From Pseudomonas mediterranea CFBP 5447 (GTDB lineage: Bacteria > Pseudomonadota > Gammaproteobacteria > Pseudomonadales > Pseudomonadaceae): 64,000 nucleotides of DNA. The notes under the pieces are model-generated. The model worked only from the letters and a program-made list of their open reading frames with translations. It did no database searches and was not told the origin of the DNA. The position numbers and the translations under genes are program-made. Positions 8,223 through 21,004 of the stretch are shown here, piece after piece (position 1 is the stretch's first letter; the number at the start of each line of letters is the position of its first letter). The stretch lies in NCBI RefSeq assembly GCF_000774145.1, contig NZ_KN322981.1, positions 62,001 to 126,000 on the forward strand, in the 5' to 3' direction.

Positions 8223-9896
8223 TCAGGATTTCGCCGCGACGACCATTTTTTTCGCGTGGGCCAGGGATTCCTTGGTGAGATCGATCCCGCCCAGCATCCT
8301 TGCCACTTCCTCAACGCGCTCGCTCTTGCTGAGCTTGGACACCGCGGTACGGGTAGCGTCTTCGCCGCGCACCTTATGGACAAATAGATGTTGATGCCCC
8401 TGTGCGGCGACCTGAGGCAGGTGGGTGACCGTCAGCACCTGGCCACGCTCCCCCAGCCTGCGCAGCAACTGGCCGACAATTTCCGCGGTCGGTCCGCCAA
8501 TCCCCACATCCACTTCGTCGAATACCAGCGTTGGCACGCGTGAGGTTTGCGCGGTGATGACCTGGATAGCCAGGCTGATTCGCGACAGCTCGCCGCCGGA
8601 GGCGACTTTTGCCAACGCCTTGAGGGGTTGCCCGGGGTTGGCACTGACCAGCAGTTCCACCTGCTCCAGCCCGTTGGGCTGAAGTTCGTCGCCTGTGTTA
8701 GGGCGCAGCTCGATGGTGAAGCGTCCTCCCGGCATGCCCAGGCGCTGGATTTCCTGCTCCACCGCGCTGGCCAGTCCGGTGGCGGCCGTGCGGCGCAGCT
8801 CGCTGAGTTCCTTGGCTTTCTCCTGGTAATGACGGGCATAGGAAGCCAGTTCATCCCCCAGGCGCTCGATGGACTCGTCGTTGGCATTCAGGGTTTCCAG
8901 CTCTTCCAGCAGGCGCTGCTGCAGTTCGATGACGTCGGTGGGCTGGACGCGGTGTTTGCGGGCCAGGGTATAGATAGTGTCCAGGCGCTCTTCCAGGTAT
9001 TGCAGGCGCGCCGGGTCGGCATCGAAATGATCGAGGAACCGGTTGAGTTCCCCCACGGCTTCCTCGACCTGGATCTGTGCGCTGGTCAGCAGGTTGGTTG
9101 CTTCGCTCAGGGCGCCGACGGAACTGTTCACGCTGGTGAGTCGGTTCAGGCTCGCTGTCAGTGCATTGAGTACGTTACCCGAATCACTTTCGCTGCATTG
9201 CTCGACGACTTGCCGGCAGATGCCCAGCAGGGTTTCGGCATTGGTCAGGTTCTTGTGTTCCTGCTCCAGCTCCTCCAGTTCATTTTCGCCCAGGGCCAGG
9301 TTCTCCAGCTCTTCGAGCTGGTAGCTCAACAGTTGGTGGCGGGCACGCTGTTCGTCGCCGGAGTTGGAGAGCCGGTCGAGCTCCTGCCGGGTCTGGCGCC
9401 AGCGTTGGGCTGCCAGTTGGACCTGGCGGGCCAGGTCGGTGGCGCCGGCATATTCATCGAGCAGGCGACGATGGGTATCGGTCTTGAGCAGCGATTGGTG
9501 TTCGTGCTGGCTGTGGATGTCGATCAGCAGTTCCCCGAGGGCCTTGAGGTCACCCAGGGGGCAGGGCGTGCCGTTGATGTAGCCGCGAGAGCGGCCTTCG
9601 GCGGTGATGACCCGGCGCAGGATGCACAGGCCATCGGTGTCCAGGTCGCGCTCGGCCAGCCAGGCGCTGGCTTCGGGGATGTCGACCAGGTCGAAGGTGG
9701 CCAGGATGTCGGCCTTGTCTGCTCCGGGGCGTACGACGCCGCTGTCGGCGCGATCACCCAGCGTCAGCCCCAGGGCATCGAGCATGATCGACTTGCCGGC
9801 ACCGGTCTCACCGGTAATCACGCTCATGCCCCGGTCGAGTTCGAGGTCGAGGTGTTCGACGATGGCGTAGTTGTGTACGGACAGGTGCACCAGCAT
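8223..9896 (-). CDS. recN: DNA repair protein RecN
   Basis: A 557-residue SMC-like ATPase. Walker A is VITGETGAGKSIMLDAL near residue 26, the middle is a coiled coil (about 150-365), and the C-terminal ABC half has ASGGELSRISLAIQ and LVFDEVDVGIGG (Walker B). RecN acts early in double-strand-break repair with RecA. Length and order match the family. A LexA-type box at 9920-9935, just upstream of the start, indicates SOS control. It is divergent from grpE. Confidence 0.97.
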   Translation of the reverse strand: MLVHLSVHNYAIVEHLDLELDRGMSVITGETGAGKSIMLDALGLTLGDRADSGVVRPGADKADILATFDLVDIPEASAWLAERDLDTDGLCILRRVITAEGRSRGYINGTPCPLGDLKALGELLIDIHSQHEHQSLLKTDTHRRLLDEYAGATDLARQVQLAAQRWRQTRQELDRLSNSGDEQRARHQLLSYQLEELENLALGENELEELEQEHKNLTNAETLLGICRQVVEQCSESDSGNVLNALTASLNRLTSVNSSVGALSEATNLLTSAQIQVEEAVGELNRFLDHFDADPARLQYLEERLDTIYTLARKHRVQPTDVIELQQRLLEELETLNANDESIERLGDELASYARHYQEKAKELSELRRTAATGLASAVEQEIQRLGMPGGRFTIELRPNTGDELQPNGLEQVELLVSANPGQPLKALAKVASGGELSRISLAIQVITAQTSRVPTLVFDEVDVGIGGPTAEIVGQLLRRLGERGQVLTVTHLPQVAAQGHQHLFVHKVRGEDATRTAVSKLSKSERVEEVARMLGGIDLTKESLAHAKKMVVAAKS

Positions 9897-9919
9897 AAAG
9901 CCGCTCCCAGGCGTTAGGT

Positions 9920-9935
9920 CTGGTTATTTATACAG
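9920..9935 (-). promoter_or_regulatory. LexA (SOS) box upstream of recN
   Basis: On the recN strand it reads CTGTATAAATAACCAG, a CTG-N10-CAG box with 13 of 16 matches to the consensus CTGTATATATATACAG. It ends 24 bp before the recN start codon, where LexA would block transcription. Confidence 0.88.
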
Positions 9936-10056
9936 TGTTTTGTTTCGGGCTGACAATGCCCTCGCTTAGCTCGATTTGCTTGATGGAGTGAATTTCTTAG
10001 CGCGGTAGGTAATAGGTATGCAATTGCTTTTTGTAAGGTCAATTCGTCGAGCACCC

Positions 10057-10084
10057 CTTGAAGCTGGAAAACCCGGCCCCATAT
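10057..10084 (+). promoter_or_regulatory. Sigma-32-type heat-shock promoter of grpE
   Basis: -35 CTTGAAG (10057-10063), a 13-bp spacer, and -10 CCCCATAT (10077-10084) match the sigma-32 consensus CTTGAAA-N(13-17)-CCCCATNT. It lies 53 bp upstream of the grpE start. Confidence 0.88.
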
Positions 10085-10137
10085 ACGGGGGCAGAAGCGC
10101 GAGTCGAGCTCGCGGACGAAGTTGAGAGGAGAAAACT

Positions 10138-10704
10138 ATGGCTGACGAACAGACGCAGGATACGCAAAACCAAGAGGCCAATCAGACCTCCCAGGATTCG
10201 GGTGGTGATCTGGCGGCCCGTGTACAAGTGCTCGAAGAGCAACTGGCCGGTGCGCAGGATCAGGCGTTGCGTGTAGCTGCCGACCTGCAGAACGTCCGCC
10301 GTCGCGCCGAGCAGGATGTGGAAAAGGCTCATAAATTCGCCCTGGAGCGCTTCGCCGGCGACCTGCTGCCGATTATCGACAGCCTGGAGCGCGGCCTGGA
10401 GTTGTCCAACCCGGACGACGAGAACATTCGTCCGATGCGCGAAGGCATCGAGCTGACCCTGAAAATGTTCCAGGACACCCTCAAGCGCTATCAGCTCGAA
10501 GCCATCGATCCCCACGGCGAACCCTTCAACGCCGAGCATCACCAGGCCATGGCGATGCAGGAAAGTACCGACGTCGAGCCAAACAGTGTGCTGAAGGTTT
10601 TCCAGAAAGGTTACCTGCTCAACGGTCGTCTGCTGCGCCCGGCCATGGTCGTGGTCAGCAAGGCGCCAGCACCGGTTTCACCTTCTATTGATGAGCAGGC
10701 TTGA
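10138..10704 (+). CDS. grpE: Nucleotide exchange factor GrpE
   Basis: A 188-residue GrpE. It has an acidic, low-complexity N terminus, a long helix ([20 protein letters not shown]) and the conserved [20 protein letters not shown], then the C-terminal beta domain with [14 protein letters not shown] and [18 protein letters not shown]. It releases ADP from DnaK. GAGAGGAG precedes the ATG. It has its own sigma-32 promoter, and a second one starts inside its last codons to serve dnaK. Confidence 0.97.
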   Translation: MADEQTQDTQNQEANQTSQDSGGDLAARVQVLEEQLAGAQDQALRVAADLQNVRRRAEQDVEKAHKFALERFAGDLLPIIDSLERGLELSNPDDENIRPMREGIELTLKMFQDTLKRYQLEAIDPHGEPFNAEHHQAMAMQESTDVEPNSVLKVFQKGYLLNGRLLRPAMVVVSKAPAPVSPSIDEQA

Positions 10705-10727
10705 AATCGGGCGCAACGGCCCCATTA
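10700..10727 (+). promoter_or_regulatory. Sigma-32-type promoter of dnaK overlapping the grpE stop
   Basis: -35 CTTGAAA (10700-10706), a 13-bp spacer, and -10 CCCCATTA (10720-10727). The grpE stop codon TGA (10702-10704) lies inside the -35 element. The spacer length is identical to that of the grpE promoter. It sits 79 bp upstream of dnaK. Confidence 0.9.
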
Positions 10728-10805
10728 AGAAGTCAAGCGTTTAAGTGCTACCGCGGTTAGCCACCACTGCCGCGGCAACAAAATCCAAGTTCCGGGAGAG
10801 TTAAC

Positions 10806-12722
<1,917 letters not shown>

Positions 12723-12779
12723 TCGCTTGTTGGTCGGCCGGTTGACTGCGTTTGTGCGGTGGCTGGTAGGATGTCGCCG

Positions 12780-12799
12780 CGCGGGAGCTTGCTCCCGCG
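12780..12799. repeat. Solo REP-like hairpin after dnaK
   Basis: CGCGGGAGC-TT-GCTCCCGCG is a perfect 9-bp stem with a TT loop. Its core GGGAGCTTGCTCCCGC is shared with the second REPIN family at 42560 and 63229, but there is no partner arm. The rest of the 284-bp dnaK-dnaJ gap shows no clear promoter. The hairpin may act as a partial terminator or a stability element. Confidence 0.7.
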
Positions 12800-13006
12800 T
12801 TGGCGTGTCTGGAACCCATGAATTTTTACAGCATGCGACAACGTTCGGGTGCTGGTGGCGTGATCGGGAAAGCTCCTGCTTTTCGTTTTGGGCCTGAGAC
12901 CGGGATCGCTGAATCGACGTGGTTGGGTCCGGGCCTGTAGGGGCTCAACGAGTTGGGCGAGGCTCAGGAGAGCTTTGCCGGACGTCCTAAAAGAGTGCAA
13001 AGACTA

Positions 13007-14131
13007 ATGGCAAAGCGTGATTTCTACGAAGTATTGGGTGTCGAGCGGGGGGCCAGCGAGGCGGATCTGAAGAAGGCCTATCGGCGCCTGGCGATGAAGC
13101 ACCACCCGGACCGTAACCCCGGCGATAAAGCGTCGGAAGAGCTGTTCAAGGAAGCCAACGAGGCTTACGAAGTACTGTCCGATTCCAGCAAGCGCGCGGC
13201 CTACGACCAGTACGGGCATGCCGGTGTCGACCCGAGCATGGGTGGCGGCGGTGCCGGTTTTGGCGGCCAGAACTTCTCCGATATCTTTGGCGACGTGTTC
13301 AGCGACTTCTTCGGTGGCGGTCGCGGCGGTGCCCGTGGTGGCGCCCAGCGTGGCAGCGACTTGCGCTACACGCTGGAGTTGAACCTGGAAGAGGCGGTGC
13401 GTGGCACGACCGTCAATATCCGCGTGCCGACGCTGGTCAATTGCAAGCCGTGTGACGGTTCGGGCGCCAAGAAGGGCTCCTCGCCTGTCACGTGCCCGAC
13501 CTGCGGCGGTATCGGTCAGGTTCGCATGCAGCAGGGCTTCTTCTCGGTGCAGCAGACCTGCCCGCGTTGCCATGGCCAGGGCAAGATCATTTCCGATCCA
13601 TGCGATTCCTGCCATGGCGAAGGGCGCGTCGAGGAATACAAGACCCTGTCGGTGAAAGTGCCGGCCGGCGTCGATACCGGTGACCGTATTCGCCTGTCCG
13701 GCGAAGGCGAGGCGGGTGCCCAGGGCGGCCCGACCGGCGACCTGTACGTCGTCATCAATGTGCGTGAGCACTCGATCTTCCAGCGCGACGGCAAGCACCT
13801 GTTCTGCGAAGTGCCGATCGGTTTCGTCGACGCCGCGTTGGGTGGCGAACTCGAGATTCCAACGCTCGACGGTCGCGTGAAGCTGAAAATCCCCGAGGGC
13901 ACGCAGACCGGCAAGCAGTTCCGCATCCGTGGCAAGGGCGTTGCGCCTGTGCGCGGTGGCGGTGCGGGCGACCTGATGTGCCGCGTCGCGGTCGAGACGC
14001 CGGTCAACCTGAGCCGGCGCCAGCGCGAATTGCTGGAAGAGTTCCGCAGCTCGCTGGCGGACGACAACAGCCACTCGCCGAAAACCACCGGTTGGTTCGA
14101 AGGCGTGAAGCGCTTCTTCGGCGATCTGTAA
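13007..14131 (+). CDS. dnaJ: Chaperone DnaJ (Hsp40)
   Basis: A 374-residue type I J-protein. The J domain has the HPD motif in KHHPDRNPG, then a Gly/Phe-rich region (about 75-120). Four zinc-binding repeats follow: [24 protein letters not shown] and CDSCHGEG. The C-terminal substrate-binding domains complete the protein. It stimulates DnaK ATPase and delivers clients. I placed the start at ATG 13007 ([11 protein letters not shown]), the family start, rather than the upstream in-frame ATG at 12953. dapB follows after 9 bp. Confidence 0.97.
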   Translation: MAKRDFYEVLGVERGASEADLKKAYRRLAMKHHPDRNPGDKASEELFKEANEAYEVLSDSSKRAAYDQYGHAGVDPSMGGGGAGFGGQNFSDIFGDVFSDFFGGGRGGARGGAQRGSDLRYTLELNLEEAVRGTTVNIRVPTLVNCKPCDGSGAKKGSSPVTCPTCGGIGQVRMQQGFFSVQQTCPRCHGQGKIISDPCDSCHGEGRVEEYKTLSVKVPAGVDTGDRIRLSGEGEAGAQGGPTGDLYVVINVREHSIFQRDGKHLFCEVPIGFVDAALGGELEIPTLDGRVKLKIPEGTQTGKQFRIRGKGVAPVRGGGAGDLMCRVAVETPVNLSRRQRELLEEFRSSLADDNSHSPKTTGWFEGVKRFFGDL

Positions 14132-14947
<816 letters not shown>

Positions 14948-14971
14948 TGCCAATGAAAGCGGGGTTCAGTG

Positions 14972-15117
14972 TATACTGCGGCCCCGTTTTACACCGCTTC
15001 GCGACGCCCTGTCGCATTCCCCTGCCTTTAAGGCTCATTAGCGGTGGACCAAAAAAGCCTTTTTCTGTAAGCTACAGCTTTAGTGTGTCCACTAAAAGCG
15101 CGCAGAATAATTCAGTG
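14972..15117 (+). promoter_or_regulatory. carA promoter and leader with candidate leader peptide
   Basis: A -10 element TATACT lies at 14972-14977; I see no good -35 at 17-bp spacing. The roughly 220-nt leader holds a hairpin AAGGCT/AGCCTT followed by T5 (15030-15064), a CTGTA-AGC-TACAG hairpin (15065-15077), and a GTGGAC/GTCCAC pairing (15044-15049 with 15087-15092). A possible 11-codon reading frame starts at GTG 15083 and ends at TGA 15116-15118. It has adjacent Arg codons CGC AGA and ends at the foot of the terminator. No strong ribosome site precedes it. Confidence 0.55.
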
Positions 15118-15159
15118 AAAAAAGCGGGGTGACGTGTCCATACGTCACTCCGCTTTTTT
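15118..15159 (+). terminator. Terminator/attenuator in the carA leader
   Basis: An 18-bp stem, with one G-T pair, joins 15118-15135 to 15142-15159 with a 6-nt loop and ends in six Ts. It stands 45 bp before the carA start and downstream of its promoter, so readthrough must be controlled for carA to be expressed. Confidence 0.85.
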
Positions 15160-15204
15160 ACAACCTGCGATCGCCCTTTCAGGCTTTATTTACGGGAGGT
15201 CTTC

Positions 15205-16341
15205 TTGACTAAGCCAGCCATACTCGCCCTTGCTGATGGCAGCATTTTTCGCGGCGAAGCCATTGGAGCCGACGGTCAGACCGTTGGTGAGGTGGTGTTT
15301 AACACCGCAATGACCGGCTATCAGGAAATTCTTACCGATCCTTCCTACGCCCAGCAAATCGTTACCCTGACTTACCCGCACATCGGCAACACCGGCACCA
15401 CGCCGGAAGATGCCGAGTCCGATCGCGTCTGGTCTGCCGGCCTGGTCATCCGTGACCTGCCGCTGGTTGCGAGCAACTGGCGTAACACGATGTCCCTGTC
15501 CGATTACCTGAAAGCCAACAACGTCGTGGCGATCGCAGGAATCGACACCCGTCGCCTGACCCGTATCCTGCGGGAGAAGGGCGCGCAGAACGGCTGCATC
15601 ATGGCCGGCGACAATATCTCCGAAGCCGCCGCCATCGCCGCCGCCCAGGGCTTCCCGGGCCTCAAGGGCATGGACCTGGCGAAAGTCGTCAGCACCCAGA
15701 AGCAGTACGAGTGGCGTTCCTCGGTCTGGAGCCTGAAGACCGACAGCCACCCGACGATCGAAGCGTCCGAGCTGCCGTACCACGTGGTTGCCTACGACTA
15801 CGGCGTCAAGGTGAACATCCTGCGCATGCTGGTCGAGCGCGGTTGCCGCGTGACCGTGGTGCCGGCGCAGACCCCGGCGGCTGACGTTCTGGCCCTCAAC
15901 CCCGATGGCGTGTTCCTGTCCAACGGCCCGGGTGATCCTGAGCCTTGCGACTACGCGATCCAGGCGATCAAGGATGTGCTGGAAACCGAGATCCCGGTGT
16001 TCGGTATCTGCCTCGGTCACCAACTGCTGGCCCTCGCATCCGGCGCCAAGACCCTGAAAATGGGTCATGGTCACCACGGTGCCAACCACCCGGTCCAGGA
16101 CCTGGACACCGGTGTGGTGATGATTACCAGCCAGAACCACGGCTTCGCGGTGGATGAAGCGACTCTGCCGGCCAACGTGCGTGCGATCCACAAGTCGCTG
16201 TTCGACGGTACGCTGCAAGGCATCGAGCGCACCGACAAGAGTGCGTTCAGCTTCCAGGGCCACCCTGAAGCGAGCCCGGGCCCGAACGACGTGGCGCCGC
16301 TGTTCGATCGCTTCATCAATGAGATGGCCAAGCGACGCTGA
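15205..16341 (+). CDS. carA: Carbamoyl-phosphate synthase small subunit
   Basis: A 378-residue glutaminase subunit. The N-terminal domain contains [17 protein letters not shown]. The class I glutamine amidotransferase domain has the nucleophile Cys in [16 protein letters not shown] and the His-Glu pair in [11 protein letters not shown]. It supplies ammonia to CarB for carbamoyl phosphate, shared by arginine and pyrimidine synthesis. The start is TTG at 15205, with GGGAGGT just upstream and no better ATG, so UUG initiation is well supported. A leader attenuator precedes it. Confidence 0.97.
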   Translation: MTKPAILALADGSIFRGEAIGADGQTVGEVVFNTAMTGYQEILTDPSYAQQIVTLTYPHIGNTGTTPEDAESDRVWSAGLVIRDLPLVASNWRNTMSLSDYLKANNVVAIAGIDTRRLTRILREKGAQNGCIMAGDNISEAAAIAAAQGFPGLKGMDLAKVVSTQKQYEWRSSVWSLKTDSHPTIEASELPYHVVAYDYGVKVNILRMLVERGCRVTVVPAQTPAADVLALNPDGVFLSNGPGDPEPCDYAIQAIKDVLETEIPVFGICLGHQLLALASGAKTLKMGHGHHGANHPVQDLDTGVVMITSQNHGFAVDEATLPANVRAIHKSLFDGTLQGIERTDKSAFSFQGHPEASPGPNDVAPLFDRFINEMAKRR

Positions 16342-16446
16342 CCGCGTGAAGCCCGAGGGCGGCCCCGAGTGCGGCGGCCCCCGCGGGCGCTTCAAAGATT
16401 GTTCGACGGCCTAGCCGACTGACCTGCGGATTTGAGTGACAAACCC

Positions 16447-19400
16447 ATGCCAAAACGTACAGACATAAAAAGCATCCTGATTCTCGGCGCTGGCCCGATC
16501 GTGATCGGCCAGGCCTGCGAATTCGACTACTCCGGCGCCCAGGCTTGCAAAGCCCTGCGCGAAGAGGGTTATCGCGTCATCCTGGTGAACTCCAACCCGG
16601 CCACCATCATGACCGACCCGGCCATGGCCGACGCCACCTACATCGAGCCGATCAAGTGGCAGACCGTTGCCAAGATCATCGAGAAAGAACGTCCCGATGC
16701 ACTGTTGCCGACCATGGGCGGCCAGACGGCGCTGAACTGCGCCCTGGACCTGGAACGCGAAGGCGTCCTGGAAAAATTCGGTGTGGAAATGATCGGCGCC
16801 AATGCCGACACCATCGACAAGGCCGAAGATCGTTCGCGCTTTGACAAGGCAATGAAAGCCATCGGCCTGGAATGCCCACGCTCGGGCATCGCCCACAGCA
16901 TGGAAGAGGCCAACGCGGTCCTCGAGAAGCTCGGCTTCCCGTGCATCATCCGCCCGTCCTTCACCATGGGCGGCACCGGTGGTGGCATCGCTTACAACCG
17001 TGAAGAGTTCGAAGAAATCTGCGCCCGTGGCCTGGACTTGTCGCCGACCAAGGAACTGCTGATCGACGAATCCCTGATCGGCTGGAAAGAGTACGAAATG
17101 GAGGTTGTCCGCGACAAAAAGGACAACTGCATCATCGTCTGCTCCATCGAAAACTTCGACCCGATGGGTGTACACACCGGCGACTCGATCACCGTCGCAC
17201 CGGCCCAGACCCTGACCGACAAGGAATACCAGATCCTGCGTAACGCCTCCCTGGCGGTATTGCGTGAGATCGGCGTGGAAACCGGCGGCTCCAACGTCCA
17301 GTTCGGCATCTGCCCGAACACCGGGCGCATGGTGGTCATCGAAATGAACCCGCGGGTTTCCCGTTCGTCGGCCCTGGCTTCGAAAGCCACCGGTTTCCCG
17401 ATTGCCAAGGTCGCCGCCAAGCTGGCCGTGGGTTACACCCTCGACGAGCTGTCGAACGACATCACCGGCGGCAAGACCCCGGCGTCCTTCGAGCCGTCCA
17501 TCGACTACGTCGTCACCAAGCTGCCACGTTTTGCCTTCGAAAAATTCGCCAAGGCCGACGCTCGCCTGACCACCCAGATGAAGTCGGTCGGTGAAGTCAT
17601 GGCCATCGGCCGGACCTTCCAGGAGTCCCTGCAGAAAGCCCTTCGCGGCCTGGAAGTGGGTGTCTGCGGCCTCGATCCGAAACTGGACCTGAGCAACCCG
17701 GAAAGCATGAGCGAACTCAAGCGCGAGCTGACCGTGCCGGGCGCCGAGCGTATCTGGTACGTGGCCGATGCCTTCCGTGCCGGCATGACCGTGGAACAAA
17801 TCTTCGACATGAACATGATCGACCCTTGGTTCCTGGTGCAGATCGAAGATCTGATCAAGGAAGAGGAGAAGGTCAAGACCCTGGGCATGTCCAGCATCGA
17901 CCGCGACATGATGTTCCGCCTCAAGCGCAAGGGCTTCTCGGACCAGCGCCTGGCCAAATTGCTGGGCGTGACCGAGAAGAGCCTGCGCGCTCATCGTCAC
18001 AAGCTGGAAGTGTTCCCGGTCTACAAGCGCGTCGACACCTGCGCGGCCGAGTTCGCCACCGACACTGCCTACCTGTACTCCACGTACGAAGAAGAGTGCG
18101 AAGCCGCGCCATCGACGCGCGACAAGATCATGATCCTGGGTGGCGGTCCCAACCGCATCGGCCAGGGCATCGAATTCGACTACTGCTGCGTACACGCCGC
18201 ACTGGCCCTGCGCGACGACGGGTACGAGACCATTATGGTCAACTGCAACCCGGAAACCGTGTCCACCGACTACGACACCTCCGACCGTCTGTACTTCGAA
18301 CCGGTGACCCTGGAAGACGTGCTGGAAATCGTCCGTGTCGAGAAGCCGAAAGGCGTGATCGTCCAGTACGGCGGCCAGACTCCGTTGAAACTGGCCCGCG
18401 CCCTGGAAGCTGCTGGTGTGCCGATCATCGGTACCAGCCCGGATGCCATCGACCGTGCCGAAGACCGTGAGCGCTTCCAGCAGATGGTCGAGCGCCTGAA
18501 CCTGCGTCAACCGCCAAACGCCACTGTGCGCAGCGAAGACGAAGCGATTCGCGCCGCCGCCAAGATCGGCTATCCGCTGGTGGTGCGTCCGTCCTATGTA
18601 CTGGGCGGCCGTGCGATGGAAATCGTCTACCAGGAAGAAGAACTCAAGCGCTACCTGCGCGAAGCGGTCCAGGTGTCCAATGACAGCCCGGTGCTGCTGG
18701 ACCACTTCCTCAACTGCGCCATCGAGATGGACGTGGATGCGGTCTGCGACGGCAAGGACGTGGTGATCGGCGCGATCATGCAGCACATCGAGCAGGCCGG
18801 TGTTCACTCCGGTGACTCCGCATGCTCGCTGCCGCCTTACTCGCTGCCGGCTCACATCCAGGACGAGATGCGCGAGCAGGTCAAGAAAATGGCCCTGGAA
18901 CTGGGTGTGGTCGGCCTGATGAACGTGCAACTGGCACTTCAGGGCGAAGACATCTACGTCATCGAAGTGAACCCGCGCGCGTCCCGTACCGTGCCGTTCG
19001 TCTCCAAGTGCATCGGTGTTTCCCTGGCGATGATCGCTGCCCGGGTAATGGCCGGCAAGACCCTGGCGGAGCTTGGCTTCACCAAGGAGATCATTCCGAA
19101 CTTCTACAGCGTGAAAGAAGCGGTGTTCCCGTTCGCCAAGTTCCCTGGCGTCGACCCGATCCTCGGCCCTGAGATGAAGTCCACCGGTGAGGTGATGGGC
19201 GTTGGCGATACCTTTGGCGAGGCGTTCGCCAAGGCCCAGATGGGCGCCAGCGAAGTCCTGCCGACAGGCGGCACGGCGTTCATCAGCGTGCGTGATGACG
19301 ACAAGCCACTGGTTGCAGGCGTGGCCCGTGATCTGATCAACTTGGGCTTCGAAGTGGTTGCCACTGCCGGTACCGCCCGGCTGATCGAGGCCGCAGGCCT

Positions 19401-19668
19401 GAAAGTGCGCCGCGTGAACAAGGTGACCGAAGGGCGTCCACATGTGGTCGACATGATCAAGAATGACGAAGTCACGCTGATCATCAACACCACTGAAGGC
19501 CGTCAGTCGATCGCCGACTCCTACTCCATTCGTCGCAACGCGCTGCAGCACAAGATCTACTGCACCACCACGATTGCTGCGGGCGAAGCGATCTGCGAAG
19601 CGCTCAAGTTCGGTCCCGAGAAGACCGTCCGTCGCTTGCAGGATCTACATGCAGGATTGAAGGCATGA
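16447..19668 (+). CDS. carB: Carbamoyl-phosphate synthase large subunit
   Basis: A 1073-residue enzyme, the same length as E. coli CarB. It starts [20 protein letters not shown]. The two homologous ATP-grasp halves (about 1-400 and 555-935) repeat the pattern [15 protein letters not shown], with an oligomerisation region between them and a C-terminal allosteric MGS-like domain. It makes carbamoyl phosphate from bicarbonate, ammonia and two ATP. I chose ATG 16447; an in-frame TTG at 16432 adds five residues. It follows carA by 105 bp with no reading frame between them, and greA overlaps its stop. Confidence 0.98.
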   Translation: MPKRTDIKSILILGAGPIVIGQACEFDYSGAQACKALREEGYRVILVNSNPATIMTDPAMADATYIEPIKWQTVAKIIEKERPDALLPTMGGQTALNCALDLEREGVLEKFGVEMIGANADTIDKAEDRSRFDKAMKAIGLECPRSGIAHSMEEANAVLEKLGFPCIIRPSFTMGGTGGGIAYNREEFEEICARGLDLSPTKELLIDESLIGWKEYEMEVVRDKKDNCIIVCSIENFDPMGVHTGDSITVAPAQTLTDKEYQILRNASLAVLREIGVETGGSNVQFGICPNTGRMVVIEMNPRVSRSSALASKATGFPIAKVAAKLAVGYTLDELSNDITGGKTPASFEPSIDYVVTKLPRFAFEKFAKADARLTTQMKSVGEVMAIGRTFQESLQKALRGLEVGVCGLDPKLDLSNPESMSELKRELTVPGAERIWYVADAFRAGMTVEQIFDMNMIDPWFLVQIEDLIKEEEKVKTLGMSSIDRDMMFRLKRKGFSDQRLAKLLGVTEKSLRAHRHKLEVFPVYKRVDTCAAEFATDTAYLYSTYEEECEAAPSTRDKIMILGGGPNRIGQGIEFDYCCVHAALALRDDGYETIMVNCNPETVSTDYDTSDRLYFEPVTLEDVLEIVRVEKPKGVIVQYGGQTPLKLARALEAAGVPIIGTSPDAIDRAEDRERFQQMVERLNLRQPPNATVRSEDEAIRAAAKIGYPLVVRPSYVLGGRAMEIVYQEEELKRYLREAVQVSNDSPVLLDHFLNCAIEMDVDAVCDGKDVVIGAIMQHIEQAGVHSGDSACSLPPYSLPAHIQDEMREQVKKMALELGVVGLMNVQLALQGEDIYVIEVNPRASRTVPFVSKCIGVSLAMIAARVMAGKTLAELGFTKEIIPNFYSVKEAVFPFAKFPGVDPILGPEMKSTGEVMGVGDTFGEAFAKAQMGASEVLPTGGTAFISVRDDDKPLVAGVARDLINLGFEVVATAGTARLIEAAGLKVRRVNKVTEGRPHVVDMIKNDEVTLIINTTEGRQSIADSYSIRRNALQHKIYCTTTIAAGEAICEALKFGPEKTVRRLQDLHAGLKA

Positions 19669-20147
19669 GCATAACCAAGTACCCCATGACTGTTCAGGGC
19701 GCTCGCGCCCTGGAAGACGAGCTGGCGCACCTGACCAAGGTCGAGCGTCCGCGCTTGAGCCAGGCAATCGGTGAGGCCCGCGAACTGGGCGATCTCAAGG
19801 AAAATGCCGAATACCATGCTGCCCGTGAGGAGCAGGGTATGGTCGAGGCGCGGGTACGAGACATCGAAGGTCGCTTGCAGAACGCGGTGATCATCGATGT
19901 CACGACGATCCCGCATACCGGCAAGGTCATTTTCGGCACCACTGTGGAGATCGCCAACGTCGAGACCGATGAAAGCGTGACTTACCAGATCGTGGGTGAG
20001 GACGAGGCGGACATCAAGCTCGGCAAGATTTCCGTTGGTTCGCCTATCGCTCGCGCCTTGATCGCCAAGGAAGAAGGGGATGTGGTGACGGTGAAGACGC
20101 CCGGTGGTGTCATCGAGTATGAGATTGTCGAAGTCCGCCACGTCTGA
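19665..20147 (+). CDS. greA: Transcription elongation factor GreA
   Basis: A 160-residue GreA with the N-terminal coiled coil ([17 protein letters not shown], carrying the acidic tip residues) and a C-terminal FKBP-like domain ([22 protein letters not shown]). It enters the RNA polymerase secondary channel to promote cleavage of backtracked transcripts. It overlaps carB by ATGA and is part of the carAB-greA operon known in P. aeruginosa. It has two or three extra residues before the usual MTKYPMT start. Confidence 0.97.
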   Translation: MSITKYPMTVQGARALEDELAHLTKVERPRLSQAIGEARELGDLKENAEYHAAREEQGMVEARVRDIEGRLQNAVIIDVTTIPHTGKVIFGTTVEIANVETDESVTYQIVGEDEADIKLGKISVGSPIARALIAKEEGDVVTVKTPGGVIEYEIVEVRHV

Positions 20148-20580
20148 ACGAAGGCGTCCGCTGCGTGCGGGCGCCATGCTCTGGCAGCTTGCCCAGATGC
20201 TGTGGGTGGGCGGCCTTTGGCTGCTGCACATCGGTCTGCTGCCGGTGCTGGGACGAATCGGCCTGGCACCGCTGCTGATCGACGAAATTGTCGGCATGCT
20301 GACGGCGCTGATGGTGGCGTTTTCGGCGGTCTGTGTGATATTCCAGGCGTTGGTGCTGGTTCAGGCCGAGGGCCGTGCCAGCCTATGGCGCGACATTCGT
20401 GGGCAATTGCTGCTCATGTCGTTGTATGCCTGTGGCATGTTTCTGGCGGTGAGTCTCGGCTGGCCGGACGCAAGCCAATGGCGGGTGTTCAGCTACGTAG
20501 TGCTGGGGCTCTCCGGATTGGTGCTGGTGTTGCAGCCGGTGCCTGGATGGAGTGGCAGGGTGCGCGAAGCGCACCCTTGA
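20119..20580 (+). CDS. DUF4149-type membrane protein
   Basis: About 153 residues with four hydrophobic segments ([20 protein letters not shown], then [20 protein letters not shown], then [17 protein letters not shown], then [13 protein letters not shown]). The pattern fits the DUF4149 family, which has no known function. The start is uncertain: ATG 20119 lies inside greA, and ATG 20176 ([10 protein letters not shown]) would begin at the first membrane segment. It is codirectional with greA and convergent with yhbY. Confidence 0.75.
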   Translation: MRLSKSATSERRRPLRAGAMLWQLAQMLWVGGLWLLHIGLLPVLGRIGLAPLLIDEIVGMLTALMVAFSAVCVIFQALVLVQAEGRASLWRDIRGQLLLMSLYACGMFLAVSLGWPDASQWRVFSYVVLGLSGLVLVLQPVPGWSGRVREAHP

Positions 20581-20590
20581 CCCTTTGTCG

Positions 20591-20899
20591 TTACTTGAAG
20601 CGGTGAACGTTCGACAGTTGCTTGTTGGCGCTGAAATTCTTGCGGTAAAGCAATGCCATCTTACCGATGACCTGTACCAGGTCTGCCTTGCCGGTCTTGC
20701 ACAGTTCTGCAATGGCAGCCAGGCGGGCTTCGCGGTCGAGGATGTTGAGCTTGATCTTGATCAGCTCGTGATCGCTCAATGCGCGTTCCAGCTCGGCCAG
20801 TACACCTTCAGTCAAGCCGTTGTCCGCCACAATCAGAACCGGTTTCAGGTGGTGGCCAATGGATTTGTATTGTTTCTTCTGCTCTTGAGTGAGCGGCAT
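20591..20899 (-). CDS. yhbY: CRM-domain ribosome assembly RNA-binding protein YhbY
   Basis: A 102-residue single CRM-domain protein: MPLTQEQKKQYKSIGHHLKP, then VLIVADNGLTEGVLAELERAL and HELIKIKLN. YhbY binds pre-50S particles in E. coli. I took the start at 20899, the family start, not the longer open frame reaching 20971. It is divergent from rlmE, with which it is paired in many gammaproteobacteria. Confidence 0.95.
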   Translation of the reverse strand: MPLTQEQKKQYKSIGHHLKPVLIVADNGLTEGVLAELERALSDHELIKIKLNILDREARLAAIAELCKTGKADLVQVIGKMALLYRKNFSANKQLSNVHRFK

Positions 20900-21004
20900 A
20901 ATCTGACCCCTGCGTCTGATCTTGTAAAAAAGCGGCGGCCAGTTTACCCGAGCGAGTCCGGGACCGCCCACTTAATCACGACCCGTTTTATGTAGAGGTG
21001 GCCT

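Noticed and set aside
16411..19551. A 1046-codon open frame on the minus strand opposite carB
   Set aside because: It is an antisense shadow caused by GC-rich third positions. The plus-strand protein is full-length CarB, and the antisense translation is His/Asp/Gly-rich without family features.
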